From positions 1 to 35,603 of the forward strand of contig VGQX01000015.1 in the NCBI GenBank assembly GCA_016882305.1: a DNA stretch of 35,603 nucleotides, written 5' to 3'. This stretch comes from Cyanobacteria bacterium K_Offshore_surface_m2_239 (GTDB taxonomy: Bacteria > Cyanobacteriota > Cyanobacteriia > PCC-6307 > Cyanobiaceae). Positions 9,359 through 17,037 of the stretch are shown here, one piece after another. The notes beneath the pieces were generated by a model. It was given only the letters and a program-made list of their open reading frames with translations. It was not told the DNA's origin and ran no database searches. How positions within the stretch are numbered: the stretch's first letter is position 1; each line of letters starts with the position of its first letter. The position numbers and the translations under genes are program-made.

Positions 9359-9485
9359 GGGGCGACGGCTCAGGGATTTTAGTCACACCCAAGCACCCTC
9401 TCCCCGCGGGTCCGGGGTCGGCGGCCTCGATCTCCGCAAGGGGGTTGGGTCGCAAGCGCTGATACGATGACGCCGCTTCAAGGTG

Positions 9486-9509
9486 AGAGACCCACTTTCG
9501 GTCTCTTTT
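9486..9509 (+). promoter_or_regulatory. Leader hairpin with short U-tract upstream of glpX
   Basis: AGAGACC (9486-9492) pairs with GGTCTCT (9500-9506) around a 7-nt loop and is followed by TTT. It lies about 80 bp before the glpX start in the 231-bp rpe/glpX spacer. A TACGAT hexamer at 9463-9468 could be the -10 of a glpX promoter, which would put the hairpin about 10 nt into the transcript. The structure is seen directly; a role as attenuator or 5' stabiliser is inference. Confidence 0.35.
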
Positions 9510-9590
9510 CAGGCTTCGGCGAGACAGCTCCAGCAAGAGCCGCCACCCATTGCCCGTCCTTCCTGAGGCCCTTTCCCTTGCCCGCTTCCC

Positions 9591-10595
9591 GTGGATCGCA
9601 CCATCATCCAGGAACTGCTCGAGGTCGTTGAGCAGGCCGCCATCGCATCGGCCAAGCTCACCGGCCATGGTAAAAAAAATGAGGCAGACCAGGCGGCCGT
9701 CGAGGCCATGCGCCAACGCATGGGGCAGATCGCCATGCAGGGCCGCATCGTCATTGGTGAAGGGGAGCGGGACGAGGCCCCCATGCTCTACATCGGTGAG
9801 GAAGTCGGCAGCGGCATTGGTCCCGGAGTCGATTTCGCGGTAGACCCCTGCGAAGGCACCAATCTCTGTGCCAATGCCCAGGATGGCTCCATGGCCGTGC
9901 TGGCCGCCAGCGAGCGTGGAGGTTTGTTCAACGCTCCCGACTTCTACATGAACAAGCTGGCCGCGCCGCCAGCGGCCAAGGGAAAGGTGGACATTCGCAA
10001 TTCCGCTACTGAAAACTTGAGGATTTTGTCAGATTGCCTCGGTCTGGGATTGGATGAACTCGTCATCGTCTGCATGGATCGGGCCCGGCACAAGGGCCTG
10101 ATCGCCGAAATTCGCGCCGCTGGAGCCCGGGTGAAGCCCATCAGCGACGGCGATGTGAGCGCCGCCATCGCTTGCGGTTTCGATGGCACGGGCACCCATG
10201 CGCTGATGGGAATCGGGGCTGCACCAGAAGGGGTCATCTCCGCCGCGGCCATGCGTTGCCTCGGTGGTCACTTCCAAGGACAGCTCGTGTACGACCCCGC
10301 CGTTGCTCAGACCAAGGAGTGGGAAGGGCTCACCCGCGAAGGCAACTTGAAGCGGCTTGAGGAGATGGGAATCACCGATCCTGATCGTGTCTACGAGGCT
10401 TCTGAATTGGCTGGTGGCCAGCACGTGGTGTTCGCCGCTTCCGGGATCACCGATGGCCTCCTCTTCAAGGGAGTCAAATTCGAGCCTGACTGCACCCGCA
10501 CCAGCAGCTTGATCATCTCCTCCCTCGACAACAGCGCTCGATTCATCGACACCGTGCACATCAAGCCCGGGGCGAAGCGCGTGGCTCTGTCTTAA
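9591..10595 (+). CDS. glpX: Class II fructose-1,6-bisphosphatase / sedoheptulose-1,7-bisphosphatase
   Basis: Bifunctional phosphatase of the Calvin cycle in cyanobacteria, dephosphorylating fructose 1,6- and sedoheptulose 1,7-bisphosphate. The 334-residue protein shows the GlpX signatures: [20 protein letters not shown] with metal-binding acidic residues, [14 protein letters not shown] (the DPxEGT motif), a [22 protein letters not shown] segment and the C-terminal [18 protein letters not shown]. Translation begins at GTG 9591 ([17 protein letters not shown]), the family N-terminus. It is divergent from rpe and followed after 38 bp by hemA, so glpX and hemA may share a transcript. Length matches cyanobacterial homologues. 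Confidence 0.97.
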   Translation: MDRTIIQELLEVVEQAAIASAKLTGHGKKNEADQAAVEAMRQRMGQIAMQGRIVIGEGERDEAPMLYIGEEVGSGIGPGVDFAVDPCEGTNLCANAQDGSMAVLAASERGGLFNAPDFYMNKLAAPPAAKGKVDIRNSATENLRILSDCLGLGLDELVIVCMDRARHKGLIAEIRAAGARVKPISDGDVSAAIACGFDGTGTHALMGIGAAPEGVISAAAMRCLGGHFQGQLVYDPAVAQTKEWEGLTREGNLKRLEEMGITDPDRVYEASELAGGQHVVFAASGITDGLLFKGVKFEPDCTRTSSLIISSLDNSARFIDTVHIKPGAKRVALS

Positions 10596-10633
10596 CCCTG
10601 GTCGTCCACGTTCGTCGTTTCCAGCCCTGCTCC

Positions 10634-11944
10634 ATGCACATCGCCGTTGTCGGCCTCAGCCACCGGACGGCTCCCGTTGAAGTTCGGGAGCGGCTGAGCA
10701 TTACTGAACAAGCCATGGAGGCTTCTCTTCAGAAGCTCAGGGCTGACGAGCAGGTGTTGGAGGCCTCCATCCTCAGCACCTGCAACCGCCTGGAGATCTA
10801 CGCCCTGCTTCGCCATCCGGAGCAGGGCATTGAGGCGGTGGGGTCCTTTCTCAGCCAGATGTCTGGTCTTGAGCTCGCGGATCTCACCCCTCATCTGTTC
10901 ACCTACCACCACGCCGACGCGGTCGCCCATCTCCTGCGGGTTGCTGCAGGGCTCGACAGTTTGGTGCTGGGTGAGGGCCAGATCCTTTCCCAGGTGAAGA
11001 AGATGGTGCGGCTGGGTCAGGAGTATCGCTCCGTCGGCCCCATCCTCAATCGCCTGCTCAATCAAGCCGTCAGCACAGGAAAGCGCGTCCGCTCTGAGAC
11101 GAATCTGGGCACAGGGGCGGTGTCCATCAGTTCGGCGGCGGTGGAGTTGGCGCAACTGAAGGTGGGTCAGGCCCGCGGTGTCGAGGAGCTGGTGCCCCTG
11201 GATCAGGAACAAGTGGCCGTCGTCGGCGCCGGGCGGATGGCCCGTCTTCTGCTGCAGCACCTTCGTTCCAAGGGATGCCCAGGTGCCGTGCTCTTGAATC
11301 GCACCCTGGCGCGAGCCGAGACCCTGGCCACAGACTTCCCCGATCTTCCCGTGCAATGCCGCCCTCTTGAGGATCTTGATCATTGCCTGAGCACCTGCTC
11401 CTTGGTGTTCACCAGCACCGCCGCCGAGGAACCGATGATCACGCGTGAGCGTCTGGACAAGTTGAACCGTCGCTCGGCGCTGATGTTGATTGACATCGGT
11501 GTCCCCCGCAACATCAGTGGGGATGTCGCGGGCCTTCCCGGGGTGTCCCGCTTTGATGTGGATGACTTGCAGGAGGTGGTCGCCCGCAATCAGGAAGCAC
11601 GCAAGGAGATCGCGGCCGAGGCCGAGGCTTTGCTGCAAGAGGAATCCCGCCTCTTCCTGGAATGGTGGGATGGACTGGAAGCCGTCCCCCTTGTCAATCG
11701 ACTGCGCCTCCAGTTGGAGGACATCCGTGAACAGGAGCTGCAGAAGGCGCTCTCCCGGATGGGCCCTGATCTTTCCTCTCGCGAACGCAAGGTCGTTGAA
11801 GCCTTGACCAAAGGCATTGTCAACAAGATCCTGCACGGACCGGTCACACACTTGCGCTCCCCCCAACCGCGCAGCCAGCGCCTTGCTGCCATGCGGGTTC
11901 TGGAAGAGTTGTTTGCCCTCGGTCATCCGCAGGAAGAGGACTGA
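10634..11944 (+). CDS. hemA: Glutamyl-tRNA reductase
   Basis: First committed enzyme of tetrapyrrole synthesis by the C5 route: reduces glutamyl-tRNA(Glu) to glutamate-1-semialdehyde with NADPH, feeding chlorophyll, haem, bilins and cobalamin. The 436 residues start MHIAVVGLSHRTAPVEVRE. The catalytic Cys50 lies in ILSTCNRLEIY, followed by the GEGQILSQVKK tRNA/substrate region, the NADPH-binding VAVVGAGRMARLL and DIGVPRNI motifs, and a C-terminal helical dimerisation domain. All key residues are present and length is normal. The next gene, glgC, begins 111 bp downstream and has a markedly lower GC content. Confidence 0.97.
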   Translation: MHIAVVGLSHRTAPVEVRERLSITEQAMEASLQKLRADEQVLEASILSTCNRLEIYALLRHPEQGIEAVGSFLSQMSGLELADLTPHLFTYHHADAVAHLLRVAAGLDSLVLGEGQILSQVKKMVRLGQEYRSVGPILNRLLNQAVSTGKRVRSETNLGTGAVSISSAAVELAQLKVGQARGVEELVPLDQEQVAVVGAGRMARLLLQHLRSKGCPGAVLLNRTLARAETLATDFPDLPVQCRPLEDLDHCLSTCSLVFTSTAAEEPMITRERLDKLNRRSALMLIDIGVPRNISGDVAGLPGVSRFDVDDLQEVVARNQEARKEIAAEAEALLQEESRLFLEWWDGLEAVPLVNRLRLQLEDIREQELQKALSRMGPDLSSRERKVVEALTKGIVNKILHGPVTHLRSPQPRSQRLAAMRVLEELFALGHPQEED

Positions 11945-12055
11945 TGACGACCACCCACCTTGATCTTGCGGAAGTGCATCGAAGTGTCGCCATGACTCCC
12001 GGTAAAGCAGGGTGCTCAGTTACGGTCAGCAGGCCATGAAGGAAGTTTGGCGAAC

Positions 12056-13351
12056 ATGAAATGCGTTCTGGCCATCATTCTTGGAGGAGGTGCCGGCACT
12101 CGCCTCTATCCCTTGACCAAGACGAGAGCCAAGCCTGCTGTTCCTTTGGCAGGGAAATATCGTTTGATCGATATACCTATCTCGAATTGCATCAATTCAG
12201 AGATTAATAAGATTTATGTCCTGACTCAGTTCAACAGTGCCTCGCTCAATAGGCACTTGACAATGAGTTACAACTTGTCTGCTGGTTTTGGTCAGGGATT
12301 TGTTGAGGTTCTCGCCGCCCAGCAAACACCCGACAGCCCAAGTTGGTTTGAAGGCACGGCAGACGCTGTGCGCAAGTATCAGTGGCTCTTCCAGGAGTGG
12401 GATGTCGAGTGTTACCTGATTCTTTCTGGTGACCAGCTCTACCGGATGGATTACGGCAAGTTTGTCCAGCATCACATCGATACGGGGGCCCAGCTCTCCG
12501 TCGGAGCTCTACCCGTCGACGCTGCCCAAGCTGAGGGTTTTGGCTTGATGCGCACAGCTGGGGATGGGCGTATTCTTGAATTCAAAGAAAAGCCAAAAGG
12601 AGCTGCCCTGGAGGCGATGAAAGTCGACACGGGGTTGTTGGGATTATCGGCAGAGGAGGCGGAAAAGCGCCCGTATCTTGCTTCTATGGGAATTTATGTT
12701 TTCAGCAGGGAAACTCTCTTTGACCTGCTGAACGCTAATCCACAGGCTACAGACTTTGGCAAGGAGATCATTCCTTCTTCCTTGGCACGAGGCGATCGTC
12801 TTCAGAGTTTTCTCTTCGATGATTACTGGGAGGACATCGGAACCATCGGTGCTTTTTATGAAGCCAATCTTGCCTTAACTGAACAGCCAAATCCCGCTTT
12901 CTCTTTCTACGATGAGAAGTTTCCGATCTATACACGTCCTCGCTACTTGCCACCCAGTAAATTGCAGGACGCTCAAGTCACTGAATCCATTGTCGGTGAA
13001 GGGTCTTTGTTGAAAGCCTGCAGCATTCACCACTGTGTTCTTGGCGTTCGCACGCGTGTAGAGGATGAGGTTGTTCTACAGGACACCTTGGTCATGGGCG
13101 CTGACTATTTTGAATCCTCTCATGAACGCCTGCTGCTTCGTGAGCGAGGTGGGATTCCCATCGGAGTAGGCCAGGGAACAACTGTAAGGAGAGCGATTTT
13201 GGACAAGAACGTCAGAATCGGTCGAAATGTTACAATTGTGAATAAGGATCAAGTTGAGGAGGCTGACCGGCCTGAACTTAATTTCTACATTCGTAACGGC
13301 ATTGTCGTTGTTGTGAAAAACGGTACAATTGCTGATGGTACTGTAATTTAA
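12056..13351 (+). CDS. glgC: Glucose-1-phosphate adenylyltransferase (ADP-glucose pyrophosphorylase)
   Basis: Makes ADP-glucose from glucose 1-phosphate and ATP, the regulated step of glycogen synthesis; the cyanobacterial enzyme is activated by 3-phosphoglycerate and inhibited by phosphate. The 431-residue protein has the nucleotidyltransferase N-terminus ([17 protein letters not shown], then [20 protein letters not shown]), substrate-loop segments including [10 protein letters not shown], and a C-terminal left-handed beta helix ending [17 protein letters not shown] with lysines typical of the cyanobacterial activator site. ATG 12056 (MKCVLAIIL) has GGAAG about ten bases upstream; a TTG at 12047 is too close to that site. 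GC content is much lower than in hemA and gnd on either side. Confidence 0.97.
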   Translation: MKCVLAIILGGGAGTRLYPLTKTRAKPAVPLAGKYRLIDIPISNCINSEINKIYVLTQFNSASLNRHLTMSYNLSAGFGQGFVEVLAAQQTPDSPSWFEGTADAVRKYQWLFQEWDVECYLILSGDQLYRMDYGKFVQHHIDTGAQLSVGALPVDAAQAEGFGLMRTAGDGRILEFKEKPKGAALEAMKVDTGLLGLSAEEAEKRPYLASMGIYVFSRETLFDLLNANPQATDFGKEIIPSSLARGDRLQSFLFDDYWEDIGTIGAFYEANLALTEQPNPAFSFYDEKFPIYTRPRYLPPSKLQDAQVTESIVGEGSLLKACSIHHCVLGVRTRVEDEVVLQDTLVMGADYFESSHERLLLRERGGIPIGVGQGTTVRRAILDKNVRIGRNVTIVNKDQVEEADRPELNFYIRNGIVVVVKNGTIADGTVI

Positions 13352-13393
13352 ATCCGGCGTCTAAATCTCTGTTCATAACCACCAACTGGCGTT

Positions 13394-13431
13394 GTCTCTC
13401 GCTTTCACCTGGGGCGGGAGACTTTTTGTTT
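13394..13431 (+). terminator. Rho-independent terminator after glgC
   Basis: GTCTCTCGC (13394-13402) pairs with GCGGGAGAC (13414-13422) with one G-U wobble and an 11-nt loop, followed directly by TTTTTGTTT. It lies 43 bp beyond the glgC stop, so it should end the glgC transcript and separate it from gnd. Confidence 0.8.
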
Positions 13432-13630
13432 GGTCTCTTTCGGTGCGCATGCAGGTGCTTGCCGCAGCACCTGCTTGCCGCAAGCTTGTCGCATAGGGTC
13501 GTCGCACCTACATGTTGTAACGGTTTTGCTCGCGCAAAATCACTTGTTGGAACGCGTCGCCGCCTCCTGCCCTTCCTGTCCGCTGGGCGGGGTGGCGCAC
13601 CACCGCAGCCACCCCATCTTTGAGGGCCGC

Positions 13631-13686
13631 TTCCAGGGGACTGGCCTCCAGGGACGGGCTTCCAGGGACGGGCTTCCAGGGAGGCC
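13631..13686. repeat. 14-bp GC-rich tandem repeat upstream of gnd
   Basis: Four head-to-tail copies of about TTCCAGGGACGGGC: 13631-13645 (15 bp variant), 13646-13659, 13660-13673 and a truncated copy 13674-13686. Unit length and drift suggest replication slippage. It is about 100 bp upstream of the gnd start. Confidence 0.85.
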
Positions 13687-13781
13687 TCAGACGTTCAGTT
13701 CCTGACATGGAGAGCACCATGGGCTGACCTGGAGCGGGGCGACTCGCCAAACTAGTAGGACTCCCAAACCCCGATCGTTTC

Positions 13782-15200
13782 ATGAGCAAGGCCCATTTTG
13801 GTCTGGTTGGTCTCGGCGTGATGGGTGAAAACCTGGTGCTCAACGCCGAGCGCAACGGTTTTTCCAGTGCTGTTTTCAACCGCACCTATGCAAAAACGGA
13901 GGAGTTCCTCGCCGGCCGTGGTGCCGGGAAGGACATTGTTGGTGCCCGAACGCTGGAGGAATTTGTGGGCTTGCTGGAGCGGCCACGGCGAATCTTGCTG
14001 ATGGTCAAAGCGGGTCAGCCGGTGGATGACATGATCCAAACCCTGGCGCCTCTCTTGGAGGATGGGGACCTGCTCATCGACGGCGGTAATTCCCTTTACA
14101 CCGACACCGAACGACGAGTGAAGGAGCTGGAAAGCCGCAGCTTCGGCTTTATCGGCATGGGCGTGTCCGGGGGGGCCAAAGGTGCTCTGGAAGGGCCCAG
14201 CATGATGCCAGGTGGGACGCTCAGCGCGTACGAGGCCATCGAGAGCATGGTGCGCAAAATGGCGGCTCAAGTGGAGGACGGCCCTTGTGTGACCTATATC
14301 GGTCCGGGTGGGGCGGGCCACTTCGTCAAAACCGTTCATAACGGCATTGAGTACGGCATTGAGCAGATCCTTGCCGAGGCCTACGACCTCATGAAACGGC
14401 AGGGGGGAATGAACGGGGATGAGATGGCGGACGTTCTGGCCGCTTGGAACCAAACTGAAGAGCTGGCCTCGTTCCTCGTGGAGATCACAGAACTCTGTTT
14501 ACGCACGAAGGACCCCGAGACGGGTGGCGATTTGGTGGAGTTCATCGTGGATGCAGCCGGACAGAAGGGCACGGGACTCTGGACCGTGATCAGCGCCCTG
14601 GAAATGGGGGTTCCGGTGCCAACGATCTATGCCGCTCTGAACGCGCGCGTGCTGAGCTCGTTGCGCAGCGAGAGGCTGGCCGCTGAGGCCTTTCTGCTCC
14701 CTCCAACCCCGGCCCCCTTTCCCCTCGGTGACCCCGCCGAGGGACTCCCACTCCTCCGCGACGCCTGCATCCTGGCCTGCATGGCCAGCTACGCCCAGGG
14801 CATGGCCTTGTTGCGGGAAGCCTCCGCGCTGCACGACTACAACCTTGATCTCAGTGCCATCGGCCAGATCTGGAAGGGAGGCTGCATCATTCGCGCCCGT
14901 CTCCTGCAACGGATCCAGGACGCTTATGCGACCAATCCCGCCTTGCCGAATCTGCTGATTGATCCCTGGTTCGCCGAGCAGGTCAACCGCCGCTTGCCAG
15001 GGTTGCGGCAGGTGGTGGCCGGTGCCGCTTTGGCGGGGATTCCTTTGCCTTGCCTGAGCAGCACCCTCGATTACATCGACAGCTATCGCACCGGTCGACT
15101 GCCTCAGAATCTTGTACAGGCCATGCGCGACTGCTTCGGTTCGCACACCTACGAGCGCACGGACCGTTCGGGAACCTTCCACACCGAGTGGCTGTCATGA
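13782..15200 (+). CDS. gnd: 6-phosphogluconate dehydrogenase, decarboxylating
   Basis: Oxidises and decarboxylates 6-phosphogluconate to ribulose 5-phosphate with NADP+, the third step of the oxidative pentose phosphate pathway used at night. The 472-residue protein begins MSKAHFGLVGLGVMGENLVLN (Rossmann fold), has DGGNSLYTDTERR, GMGVSGGAKGALEGPSMMPG, and the catalytic GAGHFVKTVHNGIEYG with Lys, His and Asn. It ends with the YERTDRSGTFHTEW signature. The TGA overlaps the ATG of pgl (ATGA), so the enzyme and the preceding pathway step are translationally coupled. GTGLWTVISALEMGVPVP is a mild variant of the usual GTGKWT segment. Confidence 0.97.
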   Translation: MSKAHFGLVGLGVMGENLVLNAERNGFSSAVFNRTYAKTEEFLAGRGAGKDIVGARTLEEFVGLLERPRRILLMVKAGQPVDDMIQTLAPLLEDGDLLIDGGNSLYTDTERRVKELESRSFGFIGMGVSGGAKGALEGPSMMPGGTLSAYEAIESMVRKMAAQVEDGPCVTYIGPGGAGHFVKTVHNGIEYGIEQILAEAYDLMKRQGGMNGDEMADVLAAWNQTEELASFLVEITELCLRTKDPETGGDLVEFIVDAAGQKGTGLWTVISALEMGVPVPTIYAALNARVLSSLRSERLAAEAFLLPPTPAPFPLGDPAEGLPLLRDACILACMASYAQGMALLREASALHDYNLDLSAIGQIWKGGCIIRARLLQRIQDAYATNPALPNLLIDPWFAEQVNRRLPGLRQVVAGAALAGIPLPCLSSTLDYIDSYRTGRLPQNLVQAMRDCFGSHTYERTDRSGTFHTEWLS

Positions 15201-15925
15201 CGCGGTATCGGCTCATCGTTGCCTCAGAACCGGAGGCCCTGGCTCGACACGCTGCCGAACAGGTTGCCCTCAGCCTGGATCTGGCGCTGGCCGAGCGTGA
15301 ACGCGCTCAGATTGCCCTGGCGGGGGGCACCACCCCCAGGCAGGCCTATGCCCTTCTGGCGGAGGAGCATCTGCCCTGGGAGCGGGTGGATGTGTTTTTG
15401 GGAGACGAGCGCTGGGTCAGTCCAGAGGATCCCTCCAGCAATGCGCGCCTTCTGCGGGAATCGCTCCTCGCCCAAGGGCCCGGTCGCCAGGCCTGCTTTC
15501 ATCCGGTGCCCACCGACCTGGCCAGCCCGGAACTGGGGGCGGAGCAGTACAGCGCATTGCTCGTTCAGCTTTGCGGAGGGGAACCGCCCTCGCTCGACTT
15601 TGTGCTCCTCGGCCTGGGAGAGGATGGACACACGGCCTCCCTCTTTCCCGGCACGGCCGCGCCGTTGGTGCGCGATCGTTGGGTCACCACGGGGGAAGGC
15701 AAGGGTTTGCCACGCGTCACACTCACAGCGCCGGTGCTCTGCGCCGCTCGCAAGGTGATGTTTTTGGTGAGCGGCGCGGGAAAACGACAGGCTCTGGGCC
15801 GCCTGCTGGATGCGCAGGAGTCGTGGGAACGCACTCCCGCGCGCCTGGTGCGCCCCCGTACCGAAGTCTTGATCCTGGCTGATCATGAGGCGGCGGCAGG
15901 ATTTCCGTCGCAGGTCATCGCCTGA
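15197..15925 (+). CDS. pgl: 6-phosphogluconolactonase
   Basis: Hydrolyses 6-phosphogluconolactone to 6-phosphogluconate, the step just before Gnd. The 242 residues show the DevB/SOL family pattern: LAGGTTPRQAYALL, VFLGDERWVSPEDPSSNARLLRE and LLGLGEDGHTASLFPGT, with the catalytic His in DGHTAS. The start at 15197 (MTRYRLIVASEPEALARHAAEQV) overlaps the gnd stop by four bases; longer readings back to 15050 run in the wrong frame through gnd and are not supported. The end overlaps upstream in-frame sequence of the CIA30 ORF, but the likely CIA30 start is 125 bp further on. Confidence 0.95.
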   Translation: MTRYRLIVASEPEALARHAAEQVALSLDLALAERERAQIALAGGTTPRQAYALLAEEHLPWERVDVFLGDERWVSPEDPSSNARLLRESLLAQGPGRQACFHPVPTDLASPELGAEQYSALLVQLCGGEPPSLDFVLLGLGEDGHTASLFPGTAAPLVRDRWVTTGEGKGLPRVTLTAPVLCAARKVMFLVSGAGKRQALGRLLDAQESWERTPARLVRPRTEVLILADHEAAAGFPSQVIA

Positions 15926-16049
15926 AGATCCGCTCGCCCCTCTGGTCAGCGGGTTTGGAGAGGTCCAGGACGCCTTGGGATCACCAGGCTGGCTCCATCG
16001 CGTCAGACTGACACGCAGCGCATCGGTCCCTTCACGGACTCTCCCTTCC

Positions 16050-16655
16050 ATGGACTCTCGGATCGGATCCCCCTCCCCTCCGTCCTCTTTCCCCGCAGGT
16101 TCCCTCGTGGTGGAGGGGGTGGGCTTCGCGGGCTGGCAGGCCTTGAACGACACGGTGATGGGGGGACGCAGCAGCGGCCATTGCTCCGTGGATCCGGAGG
16201 GGCTGGGGTTTGACGGTGTGATTGTCGAGGAGGGTGGCGGCTTCATTTCGATGCGCTCCCCGTTGTTTTCCCCGCCCCTGGACCTCTCCTCCGCTCGCGG
16301 GCTGGAGCTCAGCTTGCGGGGAGAGGGCCGCCGCTTCAAGCTGGCCGTCGCCTGCGCCGATGGCGTGGGGGGCCTCACAGAGATGATTCCCGGAGGTTTG
16401 CGCTGGGTGAAGGAATTCAGCACGGAGGTGGAGGGGGTGAGTCGCGTTGCCCTTCCCTTCGCTGAACTCATCCCCTCCTTGCGAGCCCAGCCGCTCGATC
16501 GCCTCCCCCTGGGCTTGCCCTTGCGCTTGGACATCAGCCGAATCACCCGGCTGCAAGTGCTCCACTCCCGCTTCAGCGATGACGGCGGGCCCAATCCTGG
16601 TTTTCGGGCCGGGCCGATCCATCTGCGGCTCCATGGGATCCATGCCTTGGCCTGA
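16050..16655 (+). CDS. CIA30 (NDUFAF1-like) domain protein
   Basis: Member of the complex I intermediate-associated protein 30 domain family. Homologues in mitochondria help assemble complex I; the role in cyanobacteria is not established. The 201-residue protein contains the family's opening WQALNDTVMGGRSSGHCSVD, the beta-sandwich strand pattern with GGGFISMRSP, and a C-terminal ITRLQVLHSRFSDDGGPNPGFRAGPIHLRL that matches the domain's usual end. The start is uncertain: ATG 16050 is used because residues encoded upstream (to 15885, inside pgl) look like random GC-rich translation. The 3' end overlaps the next ORF by about 20 bp. A link to NDH-1 assembly would be inference only. Confidence 0.8.
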   Translation: MDSRIGSPSPPSSFPAGSLVVEGVGFAGWQALNDTVMGGRSSGHCSVDPEGLGFDGVIVEEGGGFISMRSPLFSPPLDLSSARGLELSLRGEGRRFKLAVACADGVGGLTEMIPGGLRWVKEFSTEVEGVSRVALPFAELIPSLRAQPLDRLPLGLPLRLDISRITRLQVLHSRFSDDGGPNPGFRAGPIHLRLHGIHALA

Positions 16656-17037
16656 CGCCAGCAACACCGATCTGAGCCGTCTGGTGGCCGCCGCCGCCGA
16701 CCTCTGTCGCAAACCGCTGCGTCACGGTGTTGTGCTGGTCTCCAGCGCCGACGATGAGGACTGCAGTTTGAGACTGGAGGCGCGCTCCGCCGAGGGTGAG
16801 CGTCTGCGGGATCAGGATCTGGACCTGGAGATCTTTCGCAGCGGCGAGGATCTCCATCTCACCCTGGCCTGGCGGAATGATGACCACCGACCCATGCTGT
16901 GGCAAGGAAGTCATCCACTCTGGATGACGGCGACGGGGGAGCGGTGCCCATGTCCGCCGGACGGAACCCCGTTGGAGGCGTTGGCCCGCCGCCTGCGGGC
17001 CTTACTGGCTCCGCTCAGGTCGGAGGCTGGTCGGTGA
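16633..17037 (+). CDS. Small conserved-looking protein of unknown function
   Basis: A 134-residue soluble, acidic protein without membrane segments or a signal peptide. I do not recognise a named domain. It contains an N-terminal helix-like stretch ([18 protein letters not shown]), a beta-rich middle ([39 protein letters not shown]) and a helical C-terminus ending [13 protein letters not shown]. Starts at 16633 or 16642 overlap the CIA30 gene by 14-23 bp, suggesting coupling. The last 23 bp overlap the 3' end of ilvD on the other strand. Balanced composition compared with neighbouring spurious frames argues that it is real. Confidence 0.65.
   Translation: MGSMPWPDASNTDLSRLVAAAADLCRKPLRHGVVLVSSADDEDCSLRLEARSAEGERLRDQDLDLEIFRSGEDLHLTLAWRNDDHRPMLWQGSHPLWMTATGERCPCPPDGTPLEALARRLRALLAPLRSEAGR

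Larger units (their letters stand above)
13352..13781. other. 430-bp spacer between glgC and gnd
   Basis: Besides the terminator, the spacer holds a GCAGGTGC/GCACCTGC inverted repeat (13451-13458 and 13467-13474), two copies of GCTTGCCGCA (13457-13466 and 13473-13482) and a 14-bp tandem repeat. Short ORFs across it have unnatural composition (Cys/Arg/Pro-rich) and are not called. The gnd promoter must lie here, but no convincing -35/-10 pair was seen. Confidence 0.6.

Noticed and set aside
10592-11926. 444-codon open frame antisense to hemA
   Set aside because: It mirrors hemA exactly, has a His/Gln/Leu-rich unnatural composition and no motif; a typical shadow in GC-rich coding DNA.
13631-13686. 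CRISPR array
   Set aside because: Units are 14 bp and directly adjacent, without spacers, and no cas gene is nearby. The arrays at 32.8 and 35.5 kb fail for the same reasons.
13426-13705. Short ORFs in the glgC-gnd spacer
   Set aside because: They overlap the terminator and tandem repeats and translate to Cys/Arg/Pro-rich sequence without a ribosome-binding site.
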